64,000 bases of DNA from Campanula takesimana (GCA_026119855.1 JAOWBW010001628.1:62001-126000); one strand, 5' to 3'. Counted from the first letter of the stretch, positions 28,305 to 40,865 are shown. Translations and numbers: made by a program. Notes: generated by a model not told the origin, from the sequence alone.

Positions 28305-29303
28305 TTGCACTCCAAAATAAAAAACATGTTTTGCTCACCTATTTTTCGTATAAGATCTAATAATGGAAAAGAATTTGCAAATGTTTCCTTTTATACTTTT
28401 TGTAAGAAAAATGGGATAAACCATGATTTTTCGGTATCAAAATCACATCAACGGAATGGGGTGGCCGAAAAGAAAAATAGGACATTGCTTGATATGGCCC
28501 GTGTCATGTTATTTTCAAAACGGATTTCAAAAAGATTTTGGGCTGAAGCTTTGAGCACGGCTTGTCACATTTCAAATAGAGTCTTTCTAAGACCTGGTTT
28601 AACAATGACACCCTATGAGATTTTGAATGGGAAGAAACCACATGTACATTACTTCCATGTGTTTGGGTGTGTATGTTTCATATTAAAAGACTGGGATTAC
28701 TTAGCTAAGTTTTACTCTAAGAGTGATAAAGGCATTTTTCTTGGATATTCTCAAAACAATCATGCATATCGAGTGTATAATTTAAGTTTGGGAACTATTC
28801 AAGAATCTGCGAACATTGTTTTTGACGATCTGTTAAGTGTTACAGATAAACCAGGTGATTATCCTCTCATGATACAGATGGAACAACCTCAAAGTGAATT
28901 TGAAATTTATGTTGGACCAGATGTTGTCATAAGTGCTGGACCAGATGTTGGCCCCAGTGTTACCGCACCTGAGACAACACCAGAGATAACATCAGAAGTC
29001 AGTCCAGTTGCTGAAAATGAAAATAATGAGGACTCCAATAGAGTAGATGATCCCGTCAGAAGAGTTCCCCCGTTGAGGATTCAAAAGAACCATCCTATAT
29101 CCCAAGTGATAGGGAGATTAGACGAAGGGATACAAACTAGAGGTAAGGAACCGGTTGATTATCGAGACATGGTAAACCATTCATGTTTTCTTTCTAAGCT
29201 TGAGTCTAAAAATATTTTTTTGAAAGATGAATATTTAATTCAAGTTTTTAACCATAAGAGATTTTCTAACTTGAAGAAGTCTCTTGTTCCGTGTCTTGTT
29301 TAA
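28305..29303 (+). pseudogene. Copia integrase, catalytic core remainder
   Basis: Continues the core after the frame change. IRSNNGKEFAN stands where Copia integrases have the second catalytic Asp, which is Asn here. QRNGVAEKKNRTL keeps the catalytic Glu. YEILNGKKPHVHYFHVFGC is the typical end. A hydrophilic linker follows, and the ORF stops at 29303 without any YVDD-type reverse transcriptase. Confidence 0.88.
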
Positions 29304-31496
29304 ACCCCTTGGATCATCTTTGTTGTTGTATAATATTATATTTTTTATTAAAAAAAATGTTTTTATTTCCTGTCTTAATCTGTTGATGGATTGTCTTTTC
29401 AGTCTGTCAACGGTGGCACATGCTGACCTTTTTGTTATGGCAGGATAACACTCTAGGTATCATTATTGATAACATTCTTTTTTAAACTCAAAAGTGACAA
29501 AGTCACTAATCTTTTTCAAAGGCAAAAAAGCTAAAAACACTTATAGTATTTCCTTAGTAGCTCGGGGCACGGCGTTCGCTGCGACGATGCACTCTTGTCA
29601 AAAGGGGATATTATCTAGTGATTTTATACTAAGTATTAGGAACATGGAGTTCGCTACTACAGTGTTTCCTACTTGAACGGTACAAATCACTAAAACATGT
29701 TTACACTTTATAAGGACTCGGGGCACGGAGCTCGCTACTACGATGCTCCCTTGTAGATAAAGAAGTGTAAAATATGTTTATATTAAAGTGTTTGAAGATG
29801 AAGAACAAGCATTTTATATCTAAATTATTAGATTTGCTTTGCCTAAAGTGTTCAAATTTGGCAAGCTTGTTATACCTCAAATGCTTATTATAGAAGCATA
29901 TCTTCGCGTCATGTGTTCAAAAATGAGGTCTATCTCGCCTTAAATGCCGTAATATAAATTCAATAAGGGATGTTTATCACGAATGTTATCTTAAGTGTTA
30001 CCATCATTGCCATTAACACATTAGTGTGTGCTACATTAGTTTTTTTGTTTTTTATTTTCGGATTTGTTCATTAAATTTTCAAAGTTTGAAAGTCTTTTAT
30101 TTTTAAAGAGTTTACAATTTTGAAAAAGTCTTAAACAAATCTTTTTAATTGTGGTAAAATATTCTAGTAACTATTTCCCTAAAATCTTGGATTCTATCTT
30201 CATTTTTGTGTGGGAATCGGTTACTCTTTCTTTTAACCGTCCTTTTTACTTATTATTTTTGTTTTTGTTTCGTTATCTTTTAAACTTAAAAAAAAAAAAA
30301 AAAAAAAAAAAACGTGGCCGCCGTTTGTGTAGGCCTGATGTGTAGGGAGTTAGGTATTTTGTGTGCAAGTAAATAGGGAGTGTTTGATTAGGTTTGTTTA
30401 AAATGTGAGTAAATGTAGGAGTCTTAGTTAATTTAGATGATAAGAGTTAAGTTTAAATTAATTTCTTCTCCTATTCACATTCCTTAACCTCCTAAAATCC
30501 TATCCCTATTTACTCTCTCTTTCTCTCTCAAACGCACCTATATACTCCCTCCTCTTCATCGCTTTTTCTCTATCTCAGCAACCTTCCCCAAATCAAAAAC
30601 CCTTCTCAAAAAATTCTCCTTTTCTACCTTTCAAAATTCAACAATGGCTTCACCTTCCCAAAACCCTAACCAATCTGCACCTCAAGAGGAGTCACCGGGT
30701 GTTGTCTCGGGTGTTACTTCACCTATAGACATATCTCACATGGTTTCCAATATCTCTCCATCTATGGCCATGTCCATTGATGATCCTTCCATGGTTGCTA
30801 CTTCAGTCCAACCTACCCCAACCGTGTGACTGCCTCTCAACCACCTGTTACCGCCTCCAAGAAACCTAAAAGAAAAGCCACTTTTTCCTCCAAATCGGTT
30901 GCTTAACCATCCAAGAAGACACCATCGGCTTCATTAATTTGATTTCTTCCCAACCAGGGGGAGATGGTGTGCTGGTACTAGTGCAGGTACTAGTGCTGCT
31001 ACTGATGCTCGTACAACTCGTGCTGCTGAAGATGTTACTGGAGATGCTGGTACTAGTGGATGATGGATAAGAAGAAGAATAACCTTGTTTGAAGGTTGAT
31101 GTTGCCACAAGTCTTGGGCAATGGTTTTTCTTGGTACTTTAAAATGGTTTCAAAACAATTTTTGTTTTTGGTTGGTTTGGTTTTTAAAACAATTCGTATT
31201 TTAGTTCTCAATTTAGAACTTTAATACTTTGGTGGTTATGCTTTGGTTTATGACTTGTGGTTTTGTGGATTTTAAAACTTTGATTTACTTTTTGTTTTAA
31301 ACTACTAATTGTTTTAAACATGGTTCTAATTTACAATTAGTATATTAAGTAAATCTTTGTTGTTTCAGTTAACTCCATGATTAAGGGGGAGTTAATCTTT
31401 GGTGAATTGCTCTGTTATCATGCTATATGGCTAACTTGTTTTTACAGGTACCAACACTTAGGAGATTGGAAAGAAATCTCAAATTAAGGGGGAGAT
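29304..31496 (+). other. Non-coding 3' interior of Copia element with small ORF remnant
   Basis: CTCGGGGCACGG with GCTACTACGATGC is repeated near 29562 and 29717, with a weaker third copy at 29645. There is a 22-bp A run at 30289. An ATG at 30644 opens a 61-codon ORF (MASPSQNPNQSAPQ), whose downstream frames give KKPKRK-like and GTSAGTSAATDA-like stretches. It looks like a decayed extra ORF. A TACTAGTG-rich segment lies at 30970-31065. Confidence 0.5.
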
Positions 31497-32465
31497 TGTT
31501 AGTGCAGATGGAGGTGTTACCTCAGATGTTGCCACTGACAGTCTAAGTGCTGTGACGAAAATAATTTGTAATTTGACATTTCTTTCTAATATAATTTTAT
31601 ACTAATGTCCTAATATTATTGTCTAGATGTTGGACCATATTTTCAGGTATAATAAATTTGATTTATGGAGCTTAAAACATGGAGAAGAAATTAATGAAGA
31701 ATTATTCATAAAAGCCGAGTAAATAAGGGAGTTACAAACATATTTAACATGTGTTAAATATGTTAAATATGGAGAAGACCAAGTCCAAAGTTTGTTGCTG
31801 ATCAAATAGATGAAGTACAAGGCGTTGGAAGCAAGGAGTACAACAAGGTAAAGCTTAGACTTGGGCATGAAGTATTCGGTTGAGAGAATCAAGGAAGGAA
31901 GACCAAGTCAAGCTTGTTTTGTGGAGATAAGGCTTGCACATGATCTCCACCCTCCTCACACGATCACAAACAGCCCAAGGCTGTTATTTGTGTAGCCTCC
32001 AAGTCTTGGTTGGCTATAAATAGATGCTTGGATGAAGATTGAAGATAAGCCAAATTTTACACACATCCATAGCACAAAGAGCAAAGTACTTCTTGGCTCA
32101 TTAGAACCTCCCTCCCATACACTCTTTTCCACACTCAAATACTTCAGGTTTGAGTGTGTTTTGGCTAGGATAGGATCATCGTACTTTGTTCTACTTTTGG
32201 TTCCATAGATCGTATATTGTACTAGGTATAGGGAACCTTTTGACTTTGTAATTAGTATTGATTATAAAGTTTTCGCCATTTAGGCATCTCAAGTTATATT
32301 TATATAACTTGAGAAAAATATATCTCTTGTGCTGTTTATTTTTCCGCTGCAAAACTCTTATATTTTCGGGTGTGTGTATTCTGTCCGTCAGCGTGTGTTA
32401 CCTGGGGTGTTACCTAACACTTGAGGTAACATATGTTCTCAGCAAGCCTTTGACAAACATTTTCA
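31497..32465 (+). repeat. 3' LTR of Copia element
   Basis: 969 bp, TG...CA. Differs from the 5' LTR by a few substitutions and by GTTTATTTTTCC against CTATTTTTCC. Confidence 0.93.
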
Positions 32466-32894
32466 GAGATCTTGTCAATAGACTGCAGTAAGGCTTTCAA
32501 AAGATACTCTTTCAGTCTCAAAATTCAAAATACAAAATATACGTCGTTTTAGGAGTTAATTTTTGTCTGTTTTACTATCTCTTGCACAAGTATTAAATTG
32601 CCTAGGTAATTTGATTACTTTAGGGGTATATGAGACTTTTTCACATGCATTAATTGCATTTCTTAAGAACTGTGCAAATGCTCAAAACGACATCTAGTTT
32701 GAGACGGGGGATTATATTGTAAATAGACTGCAGTATGCATTATGCAAGCCTTACCAAGAACTAATACAGTTCCCAACCACAAGTTATTTTGAAGAAGCAA
32801 TTGGAGGGGGGGGGGGGGGGGAATGCACACAGAACTTTAGACATCACAATTATGACACTTTAAGAAGAATCTTGAAACAAAATAACACTCCATA

Positions 32895-33072
32895 TACAAC
32901 CTCCGTCCCAAAATGATAGTCTCATTTCCCTTTTTTGTTTGTCACTTTGTCCAAAGCCCCATTTTCAAAATTAAGGCTTCAAAATCACTGAATTTCCAAA
33001 AGTTACAATCTAACCTTAAAATGTTTGAAAAGTCAAACGAGACTACCATTTTAGGATGGAGGATAGGGAGTA
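32895..33072. mobile_element. Short MITE
   Basis: CCTCCGTCCCAAAATGATAG with AGTCTC arm on the left. CGAGACTACCATTTTAGGAT then GGAGGATAGGGAGTA on the right. Confidence 0.75.
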
Positions 33073-33682
33073 CATGATATATGTTGGACACTTGACACTC
33101 AGTATGCTACAAGCAACATCTCCATTAGCAAATTGAGTTGTGGTATAGTTGGCAGACACGTACTTTGGAGCCTCACCATATCCTTTATGTATGGAAAGAA
33201 ACTCCTATAGTCACCGAAAACTTCCTTTTAGAACTCGCGGTCCAATATAAGTAGTCTCCTCCTTCGCTAGGCTTAGGAGCATATGCCAGTACACAGAAAA
33301 AAAAAAAAAAACACCGGAAAACAAACTGGTCTAAGAGCTCCAATTCCCAATCATGAAAATTAAGACGAAAACAAGGATTCAAGACGCGCTGACCATTCAT
33401 TGTAGTTGTTACATCATCTTCTGTGAAATCTTTGTCCGAAGAAATTTGGTACAACTCTGGAAATAAACTGAGAGAAGAGTCCACACAAAAAGTCAGTCAA
33501 AGGCGAATTCTGCAACCATACAATTTTGAAAATTGTTCCTCCCTATACCGATACATTACCACACTCCAACTTCATAAGGAAAGCGTCTCTCTTTAGTCAC
33601 CCACCCATGATCGTAATTGCCGAACTGGCTGATAACAACCTATTTCCGTGTTGATCTTGAGAAAATCTCCACAATTACTTGC

Positions 33683-34129
33683 TACTTCTGTCCCAAAATG
33701 AATGACTTTTTCTTGTCCCAAAATGAATGGCGTTTTTGATCCATAATGTGTCCCTAAATGATTTTTTACTTTATTTCACTTTATATTTCAAAATTCATTT
33801 TATACTTGCAAAACAAACATTTTGAAAGCGAATAGCAAATATTAATAAATTTTTACTACTAAAAGTCATCTTTTCGAAGGGGAGCCTTGGTACACCGGTT
33901 AAGGTGTTGCCGTGTGACCTGGAGGTCACGGGTTCAAGTCCTGGAAGCAGCCTCTTGCAATGCAAGGTAAGGTTTGCCTACATTTCACCCTTGTGGTGGG
34001 GACCCTTCCCCGGACCCTCGCTATGCGGGGATGCATTGTGCACCGGGCTGCCCTTTTTTTTTTAAAAGTCATCTTTTCAGAGTGTCCCTTAAATCGGAAA
34101 AGGTCATTCATTTTGGGATGGAGGGAGTA
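33683..34129. mobile_element. MITE inserted in the LINE, carrying a SINE
   Basis: Left TACTTCTGTCCCAAAATGAA; right end inverse TTCATTTTGGGATGGAGGGAGTA (34107-34129). The SINE 33881-34063 is in its interior. Confidence 0.85.
33881..34063 (+). mobile_element. Au-type SINE, plus strand
   Basis: Starts GGAGCCTTGGTACACCGGTT, has B box GGTTCAAGTCC, ends GCACCGGGCTGCCC plus a T run. The 15-bp target duplication AAAAGTCATCTTTTC is exact (33861-33875, 34064-34078). Same family as 1781-1956, independent insertion. Confidence 0.95.
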
Positions 34130-34440
34130 CTTAACAAGGCTTGATTGAATAATTGAAGATCCTTGATACCTAAGCCAATGTGAGAAATTGGATTGCAAAC
34201 TGATCACCACTTGACCAGGCGATATTTGAAGCTTTGATCATTACCTCTCCAAAGGAAGTTCCGCATTAGATTATCCAACTTCTTCTTAGCCGAGCAAGGA
34301 AGAGGAAGAAGAGGTGTGTAACAAATAGCGCGACTTGAGAGAATACTTATAAGAGTTAACCTTCCCCCTATAAATAGATATGTCTTCCACCCTGACAATC
34401 TTCTTTCCAAGCGTTCTATATCATAATCCAACTTGCTTTT

Positions 34441-36460
34441 TATTTATTTTTAAAAAAAGGTACCCAAAGGCAACCCTAAGTAAGTGGAGGGAGGTACCCA
34501 GTAGTACATCCCATAATCCTAGCCAAGGAATGCAGCTCGCTCACATCTGATGTCATTGGTCTTAGGATTCAAAGTAGAAAGCCTTAGCATCATATGATAG
34601 GCTCTAAACGCCCACTTATTATTCAGACCTAAAAATACCTCTTAGGTAGGGCGTCTGAAGTGTTCTTTTGGACAAAAATATCCCTGTCGTATCTTCATAT
34701 AGTCAAACCTACTCCTCTCAGTTGTGAGTGTCATTCCCCTTTCCTCTCACTCTCTCTCCATCTCCCCTAACCCTCCCTCTCTATTCTGAGGCGTTACTTA
34801 ACCACGCATCCAGTCACTAAGCTTCTTCCAGCTTCCCTCCCCCGCTCCTCTTTCTTATCTCTTTCTCTACACCAAGAATTCTCGAGAACTATGAGTGTGC
34901 CGGAGGTTCAAAGCAGCGACGAGATTGGATTCTTACGATCTTGTTGACTTAAGGCCCAATAACGAACTCACAACGGAATAGCAATATATCTCTCCAGATC
35001 TGATGACTGTTGGTGCTTTTATGTTTAATAAGAGAAAGATTTAGAGAGAGAAAGTAAAGACTGAGGTAGGGGGATTCTCTAGGTTTGGAGAGACGAGGGG
35101 TTCTAATTTCATGAAATTGAAGTTGAATCTAAACCAAGACTATTCGGAAGGGACAAAGAATTGATGAATTGAAGAAAGTTGAAACCCTAGCAAAAGACCA
35201 AAAAATTGAGGTATAAATTGGCTATAAACCGTGAGATGGTACTTAGTAACGGCTTAAATATCAGTCCAGTTTTTTATCCAGGGTACATATTTTGTCCAAG
35301 AAACAGAATCCACTACTCCCAGTCGTTTTGAAATTTGATGCATCTACTACTCCAACCAGAAGGGACAAAGCATTGAAGAATTTTCTGTTTTCTTTGTTCA
35401 GTCATTGGTGTTGGGTATTGATGGTGTTGGTTTAGTAGGAGTGGTTGGGAAGGGCACGAATTGCAGATGGTGAAATTCCCAGTTCTGTTGAAAGTACGGT
35501 CGGTTCTTAAGTACCAAATCCAACTAGTTTGAGGTTGGTGAATGATAAATGTACAATCAAAAATCCAAAACTAATCACCAGGGAACTATTTCGTGGGAGT
35601 AACTTTGATTTTAAGATTAATTGTTTAAACATTGATGACATTCAGGATTGCCACTTCCAGCTGATAGTGATACTGTTGGACGTGTACAAACATAGTGATG
35701 AGCATGCTTAGTTCCTAATAATTTCTTATCAGCGGTGGCAGATATGTGAGATTAGGGGAGGATGAATTTTTAATATGTATTTTTGTCAATTAAAATCAAT
35801 AATTTTCAAGTTTGAACCGGGATATAAATATATTACACATATTCAGACAATTCATTCAGTCAAACTTTCAAACAGTTTCATAAAATTCATATTTCAGTCT
35901 TCAGATACTCTCTTCACATAAAACAAAAATCATCCCCTGAATGAAATTAGACTGAGTATCCACACTGCTAGTGAGGGTCTAGTAGTTTGCAATTGCAACC
36001 CCGCTGAAAAAATCATTGCAAGCATTCTTAGCCAAGATAGAATGGGGCAGATAGCAATTAACGCAACCGACTTTCCGTTTTCTTTTATAAGAAAATGCAA
36101 CTGACTTAAGATGATGGAAACTCCTCTCTTTCCAAACATACCAGATAGTTAAGGTCAATAACTATTCACCAACAGTGATGTACATCAACATAGCCCAGCT
36201 ACCAACAGTCTAAAGCAAGAACACACTAAACCATAATTGAAATATTTCACCCCAATTACATCCGCATAATAATATCGTAATATCAGCATAGACCAGTTCC
36301 AACATACTAAGGACTATCTGGAAATGGGAACTATTTGATGAAAAGGATCACCGAACACAATTGAATAAAGCTATTAAGGACAGCATTCAATTGTGAAAAG
36401 GACAAATTATTCAATATGAGGCCAAAATCCAAACACAAAATGTAATGAATTATTACGTGA
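34441..36460. other. No clear gene
   Basis: A CT-rich stretch (34740-34870) and AT-rich DNA. Minus-strand 36139-36060 could encode IWYVWKERSF, reminiscent of a LINE C-terminus, but is too short to claim. Possible UTR or intron of the gene at 36469-37166. Confidence 0.4.
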
Positions 36461-36468
36461 ATAGTTAC

Positions 36469-37166
36469 CTTAAACATGTTGTACCTTAGGGTGGGGGGAA
36501 AGACGCGACTTCTGAATTTCTCAAGGGAATCCAGAGCCGACTTTGCATGGGAAGACATTAAGCTGTTCATATCAGAAAAATCCACCCCTTTGTCAATAGA
36601 ATGCTTGAAGCTAGAAACCCTCTTTTGCAGACCACTAGACCGGGGCAAACTCCGATGCTCCCCTTCTTGTCACGGTGAAAGCTGTCAAATGCAAGATCAT
36701 TCAAGGTTTTTTACCAACCAAAAACAATGAATAGAATCAGTCTAAAACATAGTCGATGTTCTAGCATCCATATGCATATTAAAGCATTCATCACTCGCAT
36801 AAGAAACTCTTTGAACTCGAACAATAAAAGATACAATGCTTTGCTCATACAGTCATACATATAATGGAGCTTAATAGATAATAAACAGATGGAACATGAA
36901 TAAAAATTCAAAGAAAGGTACCATTATAAGGAACTTCATAGATGAAATTTGCAGGAAGACAATACCAAAACCAGCGAAAGTGATGCCAACACTAAATCCA
37001 ACACACAGCCAGCTCCAACATAACCGACTACCTCAGGGCCAAAGCCAGGACCCCATCCAACCCCACAACCAAGGCCTATTCCCATGCCCCAGAAGGCCCC
37101 GGATGTAGGATGTACAGGGTTCCATCTTTGATACCGCCTGAATAACCCCTTTATGATCATTACTAC
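36469..37166 (-). pseudogene. AS8-like (cadmium-induced family) gene, two exons with indels
   Basis: Exon 37166-36922 follows a TTTATTGCAG acceptor. The start codon is 37160-37158, and it encodes MIIKGLFRRYQRWNPVHP, then FWGMGIGLGCGVGWGPGFG, a glycine-rich, probably membrane-associated region. From memory this resembles the plant protein annotated as cadmium-induced AS8. Exon 36681-36469 (TTGACAG acceptor, AAG|GTAACT donor) encodes VSSFKHSIDKGVDFSDMNSL. Three one-base changes break the frame: losses near 37003 and 36958, and an extra base in the G run 36642-36645. Allowing for them, the exon phases join perfectly. So this is either a live gene with consensus errors or a very young pseudogene. 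The 3' end was not found. Confidence 0.6.
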
Positions 37167-37222
37167 CTGCAATAAATGTGTAGTATTTTGTCATGACTCA
37201 TGATGTAAAAATACATAACTAC

Positions 37223-38649
37223 TACTCCCTCCGTCCTAGAGTAAGAGTCCTACTTTCCTTTTGGGTACGTCCTAAATTAAGAGTTCCCAAAATGGCAAAG
37301 GATGAATAGTGTTTTGGAAAACTTTGTCCGTAAATACTTGTATAATCACAAAACAAATCAATACCTTACCAACCTACTTTTACCCACTTTAATTAAAAAT
37401 AGTGTTTTGGACCATAGTTGTCAAATCGTGTATCGTATCGCGTATCGGACACCCTAAATATCGTATCGCGTATCGTATCGTGTATCGTATCGGAGATACG
37501 GAACACAATGACAAAAAAAATCAAAAACTCTAAAAAAAATATCAAAATTAAGTAAACAATGGAAATAATTACTTGAAAACATAGTTGTTAAAGGCGAAAG
37601 GCGGGAGGCGGGCGATACGTGCTTGAAAAGGGCGAGGCTGGCGGAAGGCGGCAAAAAAGGCGAGCAAGGCGGAAAGTAGTACAAAAAATTAATAAATATC
37701 AGAAAAAAATAGAAGTGTACATGCAACATTTAAACAAAGATTAAATTATTTTCTGACAAAAATAAAGCATCAATAATAGCATGCAAATATTAATTATTGA
37801 TAGTAAATATATATGTTTATTGAAATAAAAGTATAGTACTTCTTCTAACTCAAAATTATTTTGAGATCAAAAATAAATTTGAACATTAATTTTGGGATGA
37901 AAGCGCTAACAATCTTTAAAACAAAATTATTTTATGAATAGGATTTAATGAAGACAATTTTTTAGAAAAAAATAAAATAAACTAATGAGTATTGCTATAC
38001 ACACCCGTAAATTTTCCTAATACACCAGTATGTATGCTTAATATTTTATATGGTACAATACTATAAAACACACTTGTGGGTGTATTAGGAAATTTTGTGG
38101 TTGTAAACAGCAACACCCCTAAGGGTGTCTTTGAAATAACAAAAAGGCCAGAACAAAATTAGGGCGCCGCACAGAAGAATAAAGACGCAGAGAGAAGATG
38201 CGAACAGAGGGACTGTACCACGCAAAATTAAGAGCCGATTTCGCTGAAGGAAGGAGCCTTGGAGGTCGCCGTCTCACGCAAGCTGCAATTCGCAAATCAA
38301 TTTGGGATTTCAGGTCGCAATTCGCAAGTCAATTTGGGATTTCTGGTCGGCGAGCATTTCACGGTAATTACTATCTCGTATCGTTCGTATCGTACGTATC
38401 GGCGATACGCACGATACGATACGCGATACGTACGATATTTTGGCACAAATCGATATAGGTATGCGATACATATCAAAACTATGCGTATCGCGTATCGTAT
38501 CGCCGATACGTATCGCGTATCGCGATATTTAACAACTATGTTTTGGACAATTATGTCCTCAACTCACTTGAAATACTAGCTGATTTCTTATTGTTTCCTC
38601 CATAAGCGTGCAAACCAAGGTAAAAATCTTACTCCGGGACGGAGGGGTA
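37223..38649. mobile_element. MITE split by a TATCG-rich TIR element
   Basis: Left TACTCCCTCCGTCCTAGAGT; right end ACTCCGGGACGGAGGGGTA. It lies in the presumed 5' intron of the AS8-like gene. Confidence 0.75.
37413..38540. mobile_element. CATAGTTGT-ended TIR element with GTATCG arrays
   Basis: TIRs CATAGTTGT and ACAACTATG. The 8-bp target duplication TTTTGGAC is exact (37405-37412, 38541-38548). Both ends are packed with GTATC/GATAC repeats that are mutually inverted. A second CATAGTTGTTAAAGGCG motif at 37581 suggests a further nested fragment. No transposase. MULE or hAT type not settled. Confidence 0.85.
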
Positions 38650-39780
38650 CAGCTTAATAATGTATCGGTCATAATACACAGTTTAAAACAACCTCAAGTT
38701 CAGTAATGTCTAGGTTGTGATAAATAATCTTAAGAGAGGGAACAGAATGCGACCTTTCTAGGTAAACAAACGAAGCAGATGAACAGAACCCTTTATAGGC
38801 AGGAATCAGAATACACCAAAGGCGTAAGCCTTTTATAAACTCTCAGGAAAATGTGGGTTCTTTTGTAGCAAGAACAAGCACACAAGCCTTAGATCGAGTG
38901 GCTTGGAACTCTCTTAAGTGATTCCAAGGCTGATATATTAGAGAAATTACTGACATAAAATGACTCATACTCGATGGTTTCCGAGAAGAAGTATTTCTCT
39001 TATCAAACATGCCAAATTGATCAGCGAATTAGCTAGAACCTTACCAAAAAATATCTGCATAGGTAGAACAATCATCTTTGGTGTTTTTTTTTGCAAGTCT
39101 AATGATAGTACTAGACTAATGTTCTGAAACCCTCCTTCACACAAATGGTGGCTCTATCACTATTATTTAACTGAGAGAGGCGCATCTCACTGTTCCAGTC
39201 TAGGATTTCAGAAATAATATCTTCAAAATTTGACATTAAGTCCCAGGTTTTCAGTATTACCTAGTCATAAATTAGTCCCCGAACGGAAGGAAGTTAAACG
39301 ATCATATGTGCAAAGAAATACACAATCATAAGTTATACAATCATATGAACCTTATAAGCTCCAACGATCTATCCTGTTGATGTGGAACCTGCAAATAAAA
39401 TAAAAATGTTCTGCAATTATTCTTCCTATGCATGGAAATAAATTTTCTGGAGATGAAACATCTATGGTGATTCATAAACGAATAATAAAAGTGAATACGT
39501 TGACAAGCTAACTACATGAAACATCAATTGCTAGGTGCCACTAAGAATACACAATCTTGTGTCCCCTACATACAGCTAACCAGAATCCAACAAGCCACAC
39601 CTTGTGATAACCACATTCCAAACCACAGTATTAAAACTTCAGGATTCTTTTAGCTCCTTTCTAAATCTTTCACTAAGCCGCAACATTTTGGATCGTAAAA
39701 TGTGACTTAACTGAACGCAGCAGTTCCTGGAAGAAAGAGGGCTACTGATTATCAAGCGTTTCTTTATAATAACTGTGTAC
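38650..39780. other. Intergenic or intronic, no supported feature
   Basis: No ORF with recognisable domain. No repeat boundary seen. Confidence 0.5.
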
Positions 39781-39996
39781 TACTCCTTCCTTCCCAAAAT
39801 GAGTGTCTTTTTTTGAAAGGAAAAAAAAAACAGGTTTCAAATGAGTTACCAAATTCCCTTTTGTCAGCTACTATATCAGCATAAGGTGGACACTAAGGGT
39901 AACAATGTACATATGTTTCCAAAATGGCTTAGAAGTCAATTTCTTAATTTTCTTGAAAAGTCAAGCATGGACACTCATTTTGAGATGGAGAGAGTA
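39781..39996. mobile_element. MITE
   Basis: TACTCCTTCCTTCCCAAAAT and GAGTGTCTTT on the left; GGACACTCATTTTGAGATGG ending GGAGAGAGTA on the right. Confidence 0.8.
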
Positions 39997-40636
39997 AACA
40001 TTATGAGATAGGTACATGTACCCATTCTAGAACACACTGTGCAGTTCAAGCACACAGTTCAGCTCCACCCAAGAATCTAAACTTTCTTCAATTTTCATGT
40101 GGTCAGCTACATTAATATTGATCTAATTTTCCACATCCAATGCAAGATTAATATCACAATTTTAGCGCATATATAAATCGAGTCAATCTGTGTTATAAAT
40201 AACATTAACTTAACTTGCTTGACCGAGTCAACTTCTTATCTATTACAATAATAAAGTTGGAGGGAAAAAAATGAAGTCGTGTAATTTTTTTTTTTAAATT
40301 GCTGAAGCTACCTTAACCTAATAATCAACGTCCACTTGAGTAACTGCCTACTCTTAAAAATTAAAATTAACAACTCACATTTTCCACTCCCTTAAAATTA
40401 ACTACTCAAAATTACCCTAGTAATGTCTTCCCCATATAAAATTCCACCTCACACCCTGAAGTTCAGGGTGTGATTTTTCATTAATTATTTATTTTCTAAC
40501 TTTTTCCTGGCCACAGAATTCACACACATGTGGCTGTGCTTGATAGCCAGAAGTATATTTACTGTTCCTCAAATTTCAGGGCATCCAACAGAATGTTTAT
40601 GAAGAACGAAATTCACACTACAAAATTAATTTACTC

Positions 40637-40838
40637 CGAAAATCCAATGAAGGAAATTTCAATCAAATGTGCAGCAACCATAATCAAAATTCATTGAATT
40701 CAACGAAAATCATCAAAATTCACAAATACCTAAAAATGAAAATCCAATGAAAGAAATTTCAATCAAATGTGCAGCAACCATAATCAAAACTCATTGAATT
40801 CGACGAGAATCATCAAAATTCACAAATACCTAAAAACA
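40637..40838. repeat. Two-copy tandem repeat of about 101 bp
   Basis: Unit 40637-40737 (AAAATCCAATGAAGGAAATT...) is repeated at 40738-40838 with five or so substitutions. Confidence 0.9.
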
Positions 40839-40865
40839 CACACGATTTACATACATTTACGTTAC

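Larger units (their letters stand above)
25724..32465 (+). mobile_element. Defective Copia retrotransposon, complete ends
   Basis: LTRs 25724-26688 and 31497-32465 begin TGTTAGTGCAG and end CATTTTCA. They differ by few bases plus a 4-bp indel. A 5-bp target duplication GAGAT flanks it (25719-25723, 32466-32470). Primer-binding site TGGCACCAGAGC at 26691. Purine tract AAGGGGGAG at about 31486. Gag, protease and integrase remnants are in Copia order, but reverse transcriptase and RNase H are absent, so it cannot move alone. A non-Copia-like 2.2-kb stretch follows the integrase. Confidence 0.95.
33165..34440 (-). pseudogene. LINE (non-LTR) reverse-transcriptase C-terminal fragment
   Basis: On the minus strand 34431-34130 encodes LSGWKTYLFIGGRLTLISI, NLMRNFLWRG and an NPISHIGLGIKDL-like stretch, as found after the RT fingers in plant L1-type LINEs. 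33484-33185 encodes RLNFHDWELELLDQF and YLYWTASSKRKFSV, the zf-RVT region of the same protein. The two parts are separated by a MITE (33683-34129). No endonuclease, no RT active site, several stops: a dead 3' fragment. Confidence 0.8.

Noticed and set aside
35930..36139. Second LINE fragment on the minus strand
   Set aside because: Only a WYVWKERSF-like stretch matches; too little to support a feature.
38198..38579. Tyr/Arg-rich overlapping ORFs
   Set aside because: They translate GTATCG repeats of a TIR element in two frames.
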